Shown: positions 15,663-22,860 of the stretch, one piece after another
Layout: each line of letters begins with the position of its first letter
How positions within the stretch are numbered: position 1 is the stretch's first letter
NCBI GenBank assembly: GCA_944388615.1
Contig: CALXJL010000005.1
Span: 1-25,532 of the forward strand
Direction of reading: 5' to 3'
Length of the DNA stretch: 25,532 nucleotides
Source of the DNA: an uncultured Clostridia bacterium
Lineage (GTDB): Bacteria > Bacillota > Clostridia > TANB77 > CAG-508
Made by a program: the position numbers and the translations under genes
Notes under the pieces: generated by a model
Databases searched by the model: none
What the model was told of the DNA's origin: nothing
The model's input: the letters and a program-made list of their open reading frames with translations, nothing else

Positions 15663-16370
15663 ATGGGAATTTTAAGAAATAATAAAGAAGTTATAGTATA
15701 CACAATAGATAAAAATTTTAATCACGATTTATATATATCAGTACAAAATGGAGAAGTAGTTGTTAATGCTCCTTGGTATGTAAGTAGAGAAAGGGTGCAA
15801 AAATTAGTTGAAGAAAAAAAGAAATGGATATTAAAGAAAATAGATGAATATGAATCTAGTAAAGATTATATAAGAAAAGAAATGGTAAAAATATTAGGTG
15901 AGGATTGTAGAGTTAAAATAAATTATAGAAATCTAAAAAAACCTACATTAACAGTAGAAGGTAAAAATATAAGAATTTGTTTACCAAATAAATATAAAAA
16001 AACAGATAGAGAAGAGATATTAAAACTATTAATTGAAAAAATGTATGATATGATAGCAGAAAAAGAAATTGAAAGATCAATGGAAAAAACAAGAATAATG
16101 TTAGGATTTGCTCCAGAAGATTATATAATAGAAAGAGACAGTAAATTTTTAGGAAGATGTATTGAAGGAAATATAATACAAATAAATCCAGATATAGTAA
16201 AGTATGATAGAGAAATAATAGATTATATAGTCCTTCATGAGTTTTGTCATATGAAATATAAAACCCATTCTAAAAAGTTTTATGAAATAATAGAGAAATA
16301 TAATCCTTATTATAGAAGATGTGAGACAAAATTGGAAAGAGAAGGAATAATGGTAAATAAGTCTATTTAG
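15663..16370 (+). CDS. YgjP-like (DUF45) zinc metallopeptidase domain protein
   Basis: A 235-residue protein of the YgjP/DUF45 family, a minimal zincin fold related to SprT and WLM. The zinc motif is HEFCH at 192-196, with His192 and His196 as ligands and Glu193 as the catalytic base, extended by KTHSKKF with His202. This is the standard H-E-x-x-H-x5-H-x3-F pattern. The N-terminal half shows a beta-rich segment (VVVNAPWYVSRERVQKLVEEK) common in the family. The C-terminus has PYYRRCETKLE. The substrate is unknown; some relatives sit next to type I restriction genes, but none are present here. ATG 15663 is chosen because AAGGAGG at 15649-15655 is correctly spaced and the promoter places transcription start near 15619. 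A longer reading from ATG 15624 is unlikely. Confidence 0.88.
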   Translation: MGILRNNKEVIVYTIDKNFNHDLYISVQNGEVVVNAPWYVSRERVQKLVEEKKKWILKKIDEYESSKDYIRKEMVKILGEDCRVKINYRNLKKPTLTVEGKNIRICLPNKYKKTDREEILKLLIEKMYDMIAEKEIERSMEKTRIMLGFAPEDYIIERDSKFLGRCIEGNIIQINPDIVKYDREIIDYIVLHEFCHMKYKTHSKKFYEIIEKYNPYYRRCETKLEREGIMVNKSI

Positions 16371-16440
16371 AGAATATTAATCATGTTTGTTATTAAAAGT
16401 ATGTGGTTACAAATTTTTTTAATAAATTTTGTATTTAGTC

Positions 16441-16468
16441 TTGATAATAAAAAAATAGATGATATAAT
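16441..16468 (+). promoter_or_regulatory. Promoter of tRNA-Gln, embedded in the preceding terminator
   Basis: TTGATA (16441-16446) and a perfect TATAAT (16463-16468) lie 16 bases apart. Initiation near 16475 would be about 16 bases before the tRNA. The -10 box occupies the end of the left arm and the loop of the inverted repeat at 16450-16488. Confidence 0.65.
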
Positions 16469-16488
16469 TTAACTATCATCTATTTTTT
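16450..16488 (+). terminator. Intrinsic terminator after the metallopeptidase gene
   Basis: Perfect 15-bp arms 16450-16464 and 16474-16488 enclose a 9-base loop, and the right arm ends in T6. It ends two bases before tRNA-Gln and overlaps that gene's promoter. Confidence 0.8.
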
Positions 16489-16490
16489 AT

Positions 16491-16565
16491 TGGGGTATAG
16501 CCAAGCGGTAAGGCAGATGGCTCTGACCCATCGATGCGTAGGTTCGAATCCTACTACCCCAGCCA
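16491..16565 (+). tRNA. tRNA-Gln (anticodon CUG)
   Basis: Complete cloverleaf. The acceptor arms TGGGGTA (16491-16497) and TACCCCA (16555-16561) pair perfectly, the discriminator is G, and CCA is encoded at 16563-16565. The anticodon stem GATGG/CCATC encloses the loop CTCTGAC, giving anticodon CUG, which reads the codon CAG. The T arm has GGTTCGAATCC. In such an AT-rich genome this would be the minor glutamine tRNA, with a UUG-anticodon gene expected elsewhere. Confidence 0.95.
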
Positions 16566-16573
16566 ATAACGAA

Positions 16574-16597
16574 TCTGTTCAAAATTTATAGAACAGA
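16574..16597 (+). ncRNA. Conserved tRNA trailer hairpin (copy 1)
   Basis: TCTGTTC (16574-16580) pairs with GAACAGA (16591-16597) around a 10-base loop, starting eight bases after CCA. The same trailer, including the flanking AT-ACG-AT context, follows tRNA-Leu at 25462-25495. It probably marks the tRNA 3' end for processing or transcript stability. Confidence 0.65.
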
Positions 16598-16602
16598 AAT
16601 AT

Positions 16603-16636
16603 AAATATCATTCTGAAAAAAGGATGATATTTTTTT
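16603..16636 (+). terminator. Terminator of the tRNA-Gln transcript
   Basis: The arms 16603-16614 and 16621-16632 form a 12-bp stem with one G-T pair and a 6-base A-rich loop. A T run continues to 16636. The right arm can alternatively pair with AATATCATCC at 16647-16656. Confidence 0.75.
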
Positions 16637-16906
16637 ATACTTAAGAATATCATCCAAGAATGGAAGGTGTTAAAGATGAAGATAATTAAATATGAGCTAA
16701 ATTCTCTTTATTCTTAATTAAATAGAATTTACTTTTTTAATTAACTTTAACATTAATATTATAAATAGTAATAAATGTTAAAATCTCTTTACAATCAACA
16801 TAATATATGGTAATGTGTTAAGGTAAAATATTCGCAGCTATGCGAACTATAATAAGAATAGCAAAGTAGCAATTTCTCGAATAACGATTGTAAGGAGGAA
16901 AAAAAT
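16637..16906 (+). other. Gene-poor stretch with one possible 13-codon ORF and a dyad near a -10 box
   Basis: No long gene is seen. GGAAGGTG (16662-16669) stands six bases before ATG 16676, which opens a 13-residue frame MKIIKYELNSLYS ending at TAA 16715. This could be a leader peptide or the stump of a lost gene. At 16831-16846 a perfect dyad TTCGCA-N4-TGCGAA lies directly upstream of TATAAT (16848-16853), which is suitably placed for the gene at 16907. No good -35 box accompanies it, so expression may depend on an activator, or the dyad may be an operator. The rest is AT-rich with no readable signal. Confidence 0.4.
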
Positions 16907-17245
16907 ATGTCTGAATGGAAAAGAGAAAATTTTGAAGTGCGGTGTCAGAATGCTAAAACGTCTGTAAAGATTGGAGAAAATGGCAAAATTTATCATATTT
17001 CCGTAAGCAAGATGGAAATGCAACCTATATGGACTGAAGTATCGGGTAATCCACATAGTGAAGAGAGTATTCTAAATGTGGATTACGCCTTTGAAATTAT
17101 GATGGAGATTGACATTGAAACTTTTAAAGCTATGCTTAAAAGAATCAAAGAGTCAGATCCAGAATACTATGAAAAAGGTGTTGAACTGCTTCAAAACAAA
17201 AAAGAGCAACTCATCAAAGAAGTTGAAGAAAAATACTCTTTATAA
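16907..17245 (+). CDS. Hypothetical 112-residue acidic protein of atypical composition
   Basis: Not recognised. The N-terminal half (MSEWKRENFEVRCQNAKTSV) looks beta-rich. The C-terminal half from about residue 60 is helical and charged (FEIMMEIDIETFKAMLKRIK, then a Glu/Lys coil). No signal peptide, membrane segment or metal motif is visible, so it is probably a soluble cytosolic protein. A very strong AAGGAGG at 16892-16898 precedes ATG 16907, and a perfect-stem terminator follows. Codons such as GCG, GTG, ACG, TCG and CGG appear here although they are rare in neighbouring genes, and the gene looks clearly richer in G and C. This suggests recent acquisition, next to a tRNA gene. It stands alone with its own control signals. 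Confidence 0.75.
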   Translation: MSEWKRENFEVRCQNAKTSVKIGENGKIYHISVSKMEMQPIWTEVSGNPHSEESILNVDYAFEIMMEIDIETFKAMLKRIKESDPEYYEKGVELLQNKKEQLIKEVEEKYSL

Positions 17246-17250
17246 TCATC

Positions 17251-17283
17251 AAAAGAAACTACTGTCTTTCGGTAGTTTCTTTT
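17251..17283 (+). terminator. Terminator after the hypothetical gene
   Basis: AAAGAAACTAC (17252-17262) pairs perfectly with 17272-17282 around a 9-base loop, with A17251/T17283 extending the stem. The pyrimidine-rich end TTTCTTTTA completes an intrinsic terminator six bases after the stop codon. Confidence 0.8.
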
Positions 17284-17339
17284 ACTTATGCTATTATATT
17301 TTAATTCTTAGTTTAAATTATACTTAAGTCAAGTAATTC

Positions 17340-17368
17340 TTGAACTTATAAGATTTATATGATATAAA
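17340..17368 (+). promoter_or_regulatory. Promoter of the rbsK-nucleoside hydrolase operon
   Basis: TTGAAC (17340-17345) and TATAAA (17363-17368) are 17 bases apart, with the ATG of the ribokinase 33 bases downstream. No operator or catabolite-control site is evident. Confidence 0.6.
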
Positions 17369-17401
17369 AACAATATAATATTATAATAGAAAGGATAAAT
17401 T

Positions 17402-18325
17402 ATGGGAAATATTTTAGTAGTAGGAAGTCTAAATATGGACTTTGTAGTAGAAGTGAATAAAATGCCACAACCAGGAGAAACTGTACTAGGTAAGAAATTT
17501 ACTTTAATTCCAGGGGGAAAAGGAGCAAATCAAGCATATGCAATGGGGAAACTTGGAGCAAATGTAAATATGATAGGTGCAGTTGGAGAAGATGATTACG
17601 GTATTAAATTGCTTAAAAACTTAGAAGAGGTAAAAATAGGAACTACAGGAATAAAAAAATTGAAAGGTGAAAATACGGGATGTGCATTCATAAACGTGGA
17701 TGAAACAGGAGAAAATAGTATTGTAGTAATTGGTGGGGCAAATCAAAAAATAACAGAGGAAATCATAGATAATAATATAGAATTAATAGATAAAGCTACA
17801 ATAGTAGTATTACAACTTGAAATACCAATAAATATTGTTACATATGTTGCTAAAATTGCAAAAGAAAAAGGAAAATATGTTATATTAGATCCCGCACCAG
17901 CAAGGAATGATTTACCAGATGAATTATTAAAAAATGTTGATATAATAAAACCTAATGAGACTGAAATACAGATTCTAACTGGAAATACAGTAAACACAGA
18001 TGAGGAATTATATATTGCAGCAAAGAAGTTATTAGAAAAAGGAATAAAAAATGTAATAATAACTTTAGGTGGAAGTGGATCAATGTTAGTAACAAAAAAT
18101 GGATATAAAAAGTTTGCAGCATTAGATGTGAAAGTAGTGGATACTACAGCAGCAGGAGACAGTTTTACTGGAGCTTTGACTAAAGCATTAATAGATAAAA
18201 AAGAAATAGAACAAGCTATAGAATTCGCACATATTGTATCATCAATAGTGTGTACTAAAAAAGGAGCTCAAACTTCTATACCCAATATGGAAGAAGTGGA
18301 AGATTTTATGAAAAAAAATAGTTAA
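17402..18325 (+). CDS. rbsK: Ribokinase (PfkB family)
   Basis: Phosphorylates D-ribose to ribose 5-phosphate with ATP. The 307 residues match the family. Seen: the N-terminal strand NILVVGSLNMD, substrate-side GGKGANQA at 38-45 (first PfkB signature region), LDPAPAR around 162-168, and the ATP/anion-hole signature DTTAAGDSFTGAL at 247-259 with catalytic base Asp253. GAAAGGAT precedes ATG 17402. The next gene, a nucleoside hydrolase, starts 16 bases after this stop. Together they would take a nucleoside to free base plus ribose and then to ribose 5-phosphate for the pentose phosphate pathway or PRPP. No ribose ABC transporter or RbsR regulator is next to it, so ribose probably comes from nucleoside cleavage inside the cell. 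Confidence 0.95.
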   Translation: MGNILVVGSLNMDFVVEVNKMPQPGETVLGKKFTLIPGGKGANQAYAMGKLGANVNMIGAVGEDDYGIKLLKNLEEVKIGTTGIKKLKGENTGCAFINVDETGENSIVVIGGANQKITEEIIDNNIELIDKATIVVLQLEIPINIVTYVAKIAKEKGKYVILDPAPARNDLPDELLKNVDIIKPNETEIQILTGNTVNTDEELYIAAKKLLEKGIKNVIITLGGSGSMLVTKNGYKKFAALDVKVVDTTAAGDSFTGALTKALIDKKEIEQAIEFAHIVSSIVCTKKGAQTSIPNMEEVEDFMKKNS

Positions 18326-18341
18326 TGAAAGGATGAAAGTA

Positions 18342-19283
18342 ATGGAAAAAATAATATTGGATACAGATATGGGAATAGATGATGTTTTTGCACTATTATT
18401 AAGTATCTATTCAAAAAAAATTGATTTAAAAGCTGTAACGACAGTAGAAGGAAATTGCATTTTAGAAAATGCAAATAAAAACGCATTAAAAATACTAGAA
18501 ATGAGTAATTGTAATAATATACCAGTATATAGTGGAATGGATAAACCATTACAAGTTGAAGGAGTGTATGCAGAATATGTACATGGGAAAAATGGCATAG
18601 GTGGAGTAGAGTATACTCTAGCAAAAACACAAGTAGAAGAAAAAAGTGCTATAGATTATTTAGTAGAAGAAACATCAAAATATCCTAATGAAATTACAAT
18701 TGTGGCTATAGGCCCATTAACTAACATAGCCTTGGCAGTACAAAAAGATCCTGACTTTGTAAAAAATGTTAAAAGGCTAATTATAATGGGAAGTGCAGAA
18801 GGTGCCGGAAATGTAACTCCAGATGCAGAATTTAATTTTTATAGAGATCCACATGCAGCTAAGATTGTGATGGAATCAGGATTCAAAGATATAGTACTTG
18901 TTGGATTAGATGTTACAAATAGAATACCATTAACTAAAAAATTAGAAGAAATGTTATTAAATATAAATACAGAGTTATCTAAATTTTTATATAAGGCAAC
19001 TAGAATGGGAGCAGAATTTGATAGAAATGAAGGGTTGGACGGATTGATATTAAACGACCCATTAACTATTGCATATTTAATAGATAATAGTGTGTTAAAA
19101 TTAAAAAATGTAGATGTAGAGATAGAAACAGATGGAGAAAAAAGAGGAAAATCTATTATAAAAAATAGTGATAATTCTAATTATAAATTTGCATATGATT
19201 TAGATATAAATAAATTTTATAAAATATTATTCTCAGAGATATTTCCTGAAAATACCGAAATTATAAACCAATATATAAAATAA
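18342..19283 (+). CDS. Inosine/uridine-preferring nucleoside hydrolase family protein
   Basis: Cleaves the N-glycosidic bond of ribonucleosides to base plus ribose. The Ca2+-binding, ribose-binding signature DTDMGIDD is at 7-14. Other family blocks are VHGKNGIGG, IGPLTNIALA and IIMGSAEGAGNVTPDAEFNF. The usual C-terminal His-Asp pair is Asn238-Asp239 here (LILNDPLTIAYLID), so the His that acts as proton donor in characterised enzymes is replaced by Asn. The metal-binding Asp is kept. Activity or base preference may differ. ATG 18342 is preferred over ATG 18333 because GAAAGG ends at 18332, touching the earlier ATG but nine bases from the later one; the product is 313 residues. It is co-transcribed with ribokinase and ends in a terminator that overlaps its stop codon. 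Confidence 0.9.
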   Translation: MEKIILDTDMGIDDVFALLLSIYSKKIDLKAVTTVEGNCILENANKNALKILEMSNCNNIPVYSGMDKPLQVEGVYAEYVHGKNGIGGVEYTLAKTQVEEKSAIDYLVEETSKYPNEITIVAIGPLTNIALAVQKDPDFVKNVKRLIIMGSAEGAGNVTPDAEFNFYRDPHAAKIVMESGFKDIVLVGLDVTNRIPLTKKLEEMLLNINTELSKFLYKATRMGAEFDRNEGLDGLILNDPLTIAYLIDNSVLKLKNVDVEIETDGEKRGKSIIKNSDNSNYKFAYDLDINKFYKILFSEIFPENTEIINQYIK

Positions 19284-19319
19284 ATAGAATAACTAATTTT
19301 AGTTATTCTATTTATTTTT
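19282..19319 (+). terminator. Terminator overlapping the nucleoside hydrolase stop codon
   Basis: Perfect 14-bp arms 19282-19295 and 19300-19313 enclose an ATTT loop and are followed by ATTTTTA. The left arm begins inside the TAA stop codon. Confidence 0.8.
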
Positions 19320-19363
19320 ATGGGTATACTAAAATTAGAATAAATAAGAAAGGAAAGAAAAAT

Positions 19364-20632
19364 ATGAGAGATTATTTAGGAATTGATAGCATAAATGCTA
19401 TAGAGGTTTTAGATTCAAGAGGAAATCCTACAATTCAAGTTGAAGTAGTTACAGAAGGTGGATTCATAGGTAGAAGTATTGTACCATCAGGAGCATCTAC
19501 AGGTAGTAAGGAAGCAGTGGAGTTAAGAGATGGAGATGAAAATAGGTATAATGGTAAAGGTGTAAAAAAAGCAGTAGATAATGTAAATAAAAAAATATCA
19601 AAAAGATTGGAAGGATTAAATGTATATGAACAAATAAAAATAGACAATATTTTAAAGGAATTAGATGGGACTGATAATAAATCAAAATTAGGAGCAAATG
19701 CAATTTTAGGTACATCAATTGCAATAGCTAAAGCAGCAGCTAATTCTTTGGGACTACCATTATATAATTATATTGGTGGTGTAAATGCAAAAACATTACC
19801 AATTCCTATGATGAATATTTTAAATGGTGGTAAACATTCTGATAATAATGTAAATATTCAGGAATTTATGATAATGCCTTTTACTGGAGATACAATAAAA
19901 GAAAAAGTTAGGATAGGAGTAGAAGTATATACACAATTAAAAAAAGTATTGAAATCTAGTGGATTATCTACAGGAGTTGGAGATGAAGGAGGGTTTGCAC
20001 CTAATCTAGAATCAGATGAGGAAGCAATTGAGTTAATTCTAAAAGCAATTCAAGAAGCTGGTTATATACCAGGAAAAGATATAAATATTGCATTAGATAT
20101 TGCAGCAACAGAAATGTGGGATGAAGCTAATAAAAAAGGAGAAGAAGGATATTTATTTTGGAAAACAGGTGAATTAAAGACAAAACAAGAAATGATAGAT
20201 TATATTGTGGAATTAACAAATAAATATCCAATTATATCTGTAGAAGATGGATTAGCAGAAGAAGATTGGGAATCTTGGGAAAAATTAACAAAATTAATAG
20301 GGGATAATGTACAAATAGTAGGAGATGATTTATTTGTTACAAATACTGAAAGATTACAAAAAGGTATACAATCCAATACTGCTAATGCAATATTAATTAA
20401 ACCTAATCAGATAGGAACATTAACAGAAACATTGGATGCAATAGAATTGGCTAAGAAAAATGGATATAAATGTATAATATCTCATAGATCTGGAGAGTCT
20501 GAAGATACAACAATAGCAGATATAGCAGTAGCTACTAATGCAGGTCAAATAAAGACAGGTGCACCTTGTAGAACAGATAGGGTGGCTAAATATAATAGAT
20601 TAATTAATATTGAATCAGAATTAGAATCTTAG
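19364..20632 (+). CDS. eno: Enolase
   Basis: Dehydrates 2-phosphoglycerate to phosphoenolpyruvate and completes the lower glycolysis set begun upstream. The 422 residues are slightly shorter than most bacterial enolases (about 430), the difference being at the C-terminus. Seen: mobile loop SGASTG at 42-47, catalytic acid/base Glu208 in GVGDEGGFAPNL, Mg2+ ligands Asp245, Glu295 and Asp322 (ALDIAATE, SVEDGLAEEDW, IVGDDLFVTN), catalytic base Lys346 in ILIKPNQ, and the substrate loop SHRSGESEDTTIADIAVA. GAAAGGAAAG precedes the ATG. It is separated from the other glycolytic genes by about 15 kb and follows a terminator, so it has its own promoter, which I could not pick out with confidence. Confidence 0.98.
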   Translation: MRDYLGIDSINAIEVLDSRGNPTIQVEVVTEGGFIGRSIVPSGASTGSKEAVELRDGDENRYNGKGVKKAVDNVNKKISKRLEGLNVYEQIKIDNILKELDGTDNKSKLGANAILGTSIAIAKAAANSLGLPLYNYIGGVNAKTLPIPMMNILNGGKHSDNNVNIQEFMIMPFTGDTIKEKVRIGVEVYTQLKKVLKSSGLSTGVGDEGGFAPNLESDEEAIELILKAIQEAGYIPGKDINIALDIAATEMWDEANKKGEEGYLFWKTGELKTKQEMIDYIVELTNKYPIISVEDGLAEEDWESWEKLTKLIGDNVQIVGDDLFVTNTERLQKGIQSNTANAILIKPNQIGTLTETLDAIELAKKNGYKCIISHRSGESEDTTIADIAVATNAGQIKTGAPCRTDRVAKYNRLINIESELES

Positions 20633-20704
20633 AGAAATTTATTGAAAAAATTGTATATATATGATACTATTTATCACATAATCAAATTAATAGGAGAAAA
20701 TATA

Positions 20705-21346
20705 ATGAGAAATATATTGGGGATAATAGTATCATATATAGCAATTGGAATTGTTATAATATCAGCAAAATTTTTTGAAAAATCGGGAGAAGAAACATCT
20801 AGAAAATATATACATATTATGTTATCAAATTGGTGGTTTATTGCAATGTATTTTTTTGAAAATACTTTATATGCAGCAATTGTACCAGCCAGTTTTGTAA
20901 TTATTAATTATATTTCATATAAAAATAATCTAATAAAAGTTATGGAAAGAGAAAAAGCAGATGGTTTAGGAACTGTATATTATGCAGTATCTTTATTTAT
21001 AATATCAATAATAACATTTGCCATATTAAAAAGACCTGAAATAGGACTTGCAAGTATACTAATAATGGGATATGGAGATGGACTTGCAGCTGTTATTGGA
21101 AAAAGTGTAAAAAGTTATGAATATTCAATTAGAGGAAGTAAAAAATCAGTGGCTGGATCTATTACAATGCTAGTTGTAACAGCAATAATTGTGGGGATCT
21201 TCTTATTAAGTACAGGCGTATCTTATGGAATTTTGAAAACAATTGTTATAAGTGTAATATTAACAATTGTAGAAGCGGTTTCAATAAAAGGATTTGATAA
21301 TTTAACTGTACCATTATTAGCATGTTTATTATTAGCAATTGTTTAG
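20705..21346 (+). CDS. Polyprenol/phytol-kinase-like CTP-dependent membrane protein (SEC59/VTE5 type)
   Basis: A 213-residue polytopic membrane protein with about six helices. It carries the family signatures: ETSRKYIHI at 30-38 after the first helix, EKADGLGTVYYA at 83-94, IMGYGDGLAAVIGK at 120-133, and SKKSVAGS at 145-152. Dolichol kinase, phytol kinase and yeast CTP-dependent diacylglycerol kinase share these, using CTP to phosphorylate a lipid alcohol; the GDG and KSVAGS blocks form the CTP site. In Clostridia the likely substrate is a polyprenol or diacylglycerol, but that is inference. The frame is open from TTG 20642, yet ATG 20705 is preceded by TAGGAG and gives the usual N-terminus, so it is preferred. 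It follows eno by about 70 bases and precedes ylmH by 21 bases. Confidence 0.8.
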   Translation: MRNILGIIVSYIAIGIVIISAKFFEKSGEETSRKYIHIMLSNWWFIAMYFFENTLYAAIVPASFVIINYISYKNNLIKVMEREKADGLGTVYYAVSLFIISIITFAILKRPEIGLASILIMGYGDGLAAVIGKSVKSYEYSIRGSKKSVAGSITMLVVTAIIVGIFLLSTGVSYGILKTIVISVILTIVEAVSIKGFDNLTVPLLACLLLAIV

Positions 21347-21367
21347 AACTGGAAGGGATTATAATTA

Positions 21368-22174
21368 ATGGATAAACAACAAATTTTGAAAAAATTAAAT
21401 AATGATGGAGATAAAATATTAGTAGCCAGAATGTTTGATTTAATAAATAAATCTACTATGATTAATACTGTAGAAACCACTGATTTTTTGGATATGAGAA
21501 ATCAATTATTATTAGAAAAAATCTTAAAACAAATAAAATTTAAATATTATGTTTTTTGTGGTGGAATAGAAGAAGCGGAAAGAAAATTATTAATATTTTA
21601 TCCAGAAAAATTAGAAGATATTTTTCAGAATAAATATTATAATTTCAATAATATAATGGATGTTATAAAAATTAAATTAAATAAGGAAGAAATTGGAAAA
21701 TACTCACATCGTACATATTTGGGAGCATTAATGAAATTAGGAATAAAAAGAGATAAAATTGGAGATATTATTGTTGATCAATATGGTGCTGATATAATTT
21801 GTAAAGATATTTGTAAATTTTTACAAAATAATTTATGTACATTAAAAAGATTTTCAAAAAGCGAAATACGAAAAATTGATTTAGCAGAAATACGAAAATT
21901 ACAAAATCATACAGAAAAAATAAGTATCATATTGCCAAGTATGCGTTTAGATAGTATAGTATCAGAATTAGCTCATACATCTAGGATAAAATCTATTGAA
22001 ATATTAAAACAAGAAAGAGTTTTAGTTAATTTTCAAATAGAAACTAAAAGTTCAAAAAATATAAATGAAGGTGATATTATAACTATAAGAGGAAAGGGAA
22101 GATTTAAAATAATAAAAAAATTAAATTATACTAAAAAAGGAAATTTACTAGTAGAAGTGGAAAAATTTATTTAA
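21368..22174 (+). CDS. ylmH: YlmH-type S4 RNA-binding protein
   Basis: A 268-residue protein with the YlmH layout. The N-terminal domain contains YYVFCGGIEEAERKLLIFYP and the well-conserved segment TYLGALMKLGIKRDKIGDII. A C-terminal S4 RNA-binding domain runs from about residue 190 (LPSMRLDSIVSELAHTSRIK), followed by ILKQERVLVNFQ, EGDIITIRGKGRF and a basic end. YlmH proteins are ribosome-associated, and Bacillus YlmH has been linked to ribosome-associated quality control of stalled nascent chains. It is usually found in the sepF-ylmG-ylmH-divIVA stretch of the division cluster; here those neighbours are absent and it sits behind a lipid-kinase-like gene. GGAAGGG precedes the ATG. The call is confident from the paired central and S4 motifs. 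Confidence 0.88.
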   Translation: MDKQQILKKLNNDGDKILVARMFDLINKSTMINTVETTDFLDMRNQLLLEKILKQIKFKYYVFCGGIEEAERKLLIFYPEKLEDIFQNKYYNFNNIMDVIKIKLNKEEIGKYSHRTYLGALMKLGIKRDKIGDIIVDQYGADIICKDICKFLQNNLCTLKRFSKSEIRKIDLAEIRKLQNHTEKISIILPSMRLDSIVSELAHTSRIKSIEILKQERVLVNFQIETKSSKNINEGDIITIRGKGRFKIIKKLNYTKKGNLLVEVEKFI

Positions 22175-22198
22175 TATAGGAAATAAATTTCCTATATT
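22173..22198 (+). terminator. Weak hairpin at the ylmH stop
   Basis: An 11-bp perfect stem (22173-22183 with 22188-22198) with loop TAAA overlaps the TAA stop. It is followed only by TG, so it may slow rather than end transcription into the next gene. Confidence 0.45.
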
Positions 22199-22260
22199 TG
22201 CATATTATATACAAAATAAAATAGGATAAATGTTTGTCCTAATAGAAAGGAAGGAATAAT

Positions 22261-22749
22261 ATGCAATATAGGAGTTATGAAGATTATATGAGAGATTTTT
22301 TGGGGTATAAACATCAAGATGGTGATATTAATGAAATACCAGATAATACATATAATCAGATATTAGATAGGTCAGAAAGTAATGGGCAATTAGAAAAAGT
22401 GGAAAATGAAACAAGAGCAGAAAATAGGGACTTATATAATGAGGTTTATAGTAGAGTAGCACCACTTATAAGTGATGTAACTGAAAGGACTATAGAAAAT
22501 GTAACGGATTACATAATTTATGAAGTTAGAAAAAAATTGAATACAGAAAATAGAAATTCTAATATTGAAGAAATACAAGAAAATAGAGAGTTTAAAGAAG
22601 AAAATATAAACGATAAAAATATAAATGATCCGATTATATCTAAAAGAGATATAAGAAATATCGAACAAGATGTCAGAAAAAGTAATAATTGTAATAATAA
22701 ACCTCAAAACCTAAACAACAATTATATGAATAGATATAGAAAGTTTTAA
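22261..22749 (+). CDS. Hypothetical hydrophilic Asn/Glu-rich protein
   Basis: A 162-residue protein, not recognised. There is no signal peptide or membrane segment. The N-terminus MQYRSYEDYMRDFLGYKHQD is aromatic and charged. A helical middle (EVYSRVAPLISDVTERTIEN at about 60-79, then VTDYIIYEVRKKL) is the only part likely to be folded. From residue 95 on it is low complexity, rich in Asn, Glu, Ile and Lys, and ends NNNYMNRYRKF. The pattern of a short folded core with a disordered tail recalls spore-coat-like or cell-surface accessory proteins, but nothing specific supports either. GAAAGGAAGG precedes ATG 22261. It follows ylmH by 86 bases after a weak hairpin and may be co-transcribed with it. 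Confidence 0.65.
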   Translation: MQYRSYEDYMRDFLGYKHQDGDINEIPDNTYNQILDRSESNGQLEKVENETRAENRDLYNEVYSRVAPLISDVTERTIENVTDYIIYEVRKKLNTENRNSNIEEIQENREFKEENINDKNINDPIISKRDIRNIEQDVRKSNNCNNKPQNLNNNYMNRYRKF

Positions 22750-22765
22750 TGAAAATACCAATTTA

Positions 22766-22840
22766 TTAACAGCATAATTAACTAAAAAATAGAGAAAATA
22801 AAAAAGAGCTAAAAGCTTAGTATAGAATTATGCTAGTTAA
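22766..22840 (+). promoter_or_regulatory. Structured leader before the CBS-domain gene
   Basis: TTAAC-AGCATAATT (22766-22779) pairs with AATTATGCT-A-GTTAA (22826-22840), 14 bp with one bulge. A small inner hairpin AGCT-AAA-AGCT (22808-22818) sits in its large loop. The structure ends four bases before the ribosome site AAAGGTGG and may influence translation of the CBS protein. Confidence 0.4.
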
Positions 22841-22860
22841 ATTGAAAGGTGGTATTTTTT

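Noticed and set aside
16574..16597. CTGTTC...GAACAG as a LexA/DinR (SOS) operator
   Set aside because: The Firmicutes SOS box is GAAC-N4-GTTC; here the half-sites are in the opposite order, the spacing is 10-12, and they follow tRNA genes, so a trailer RNA hairpin fits better.
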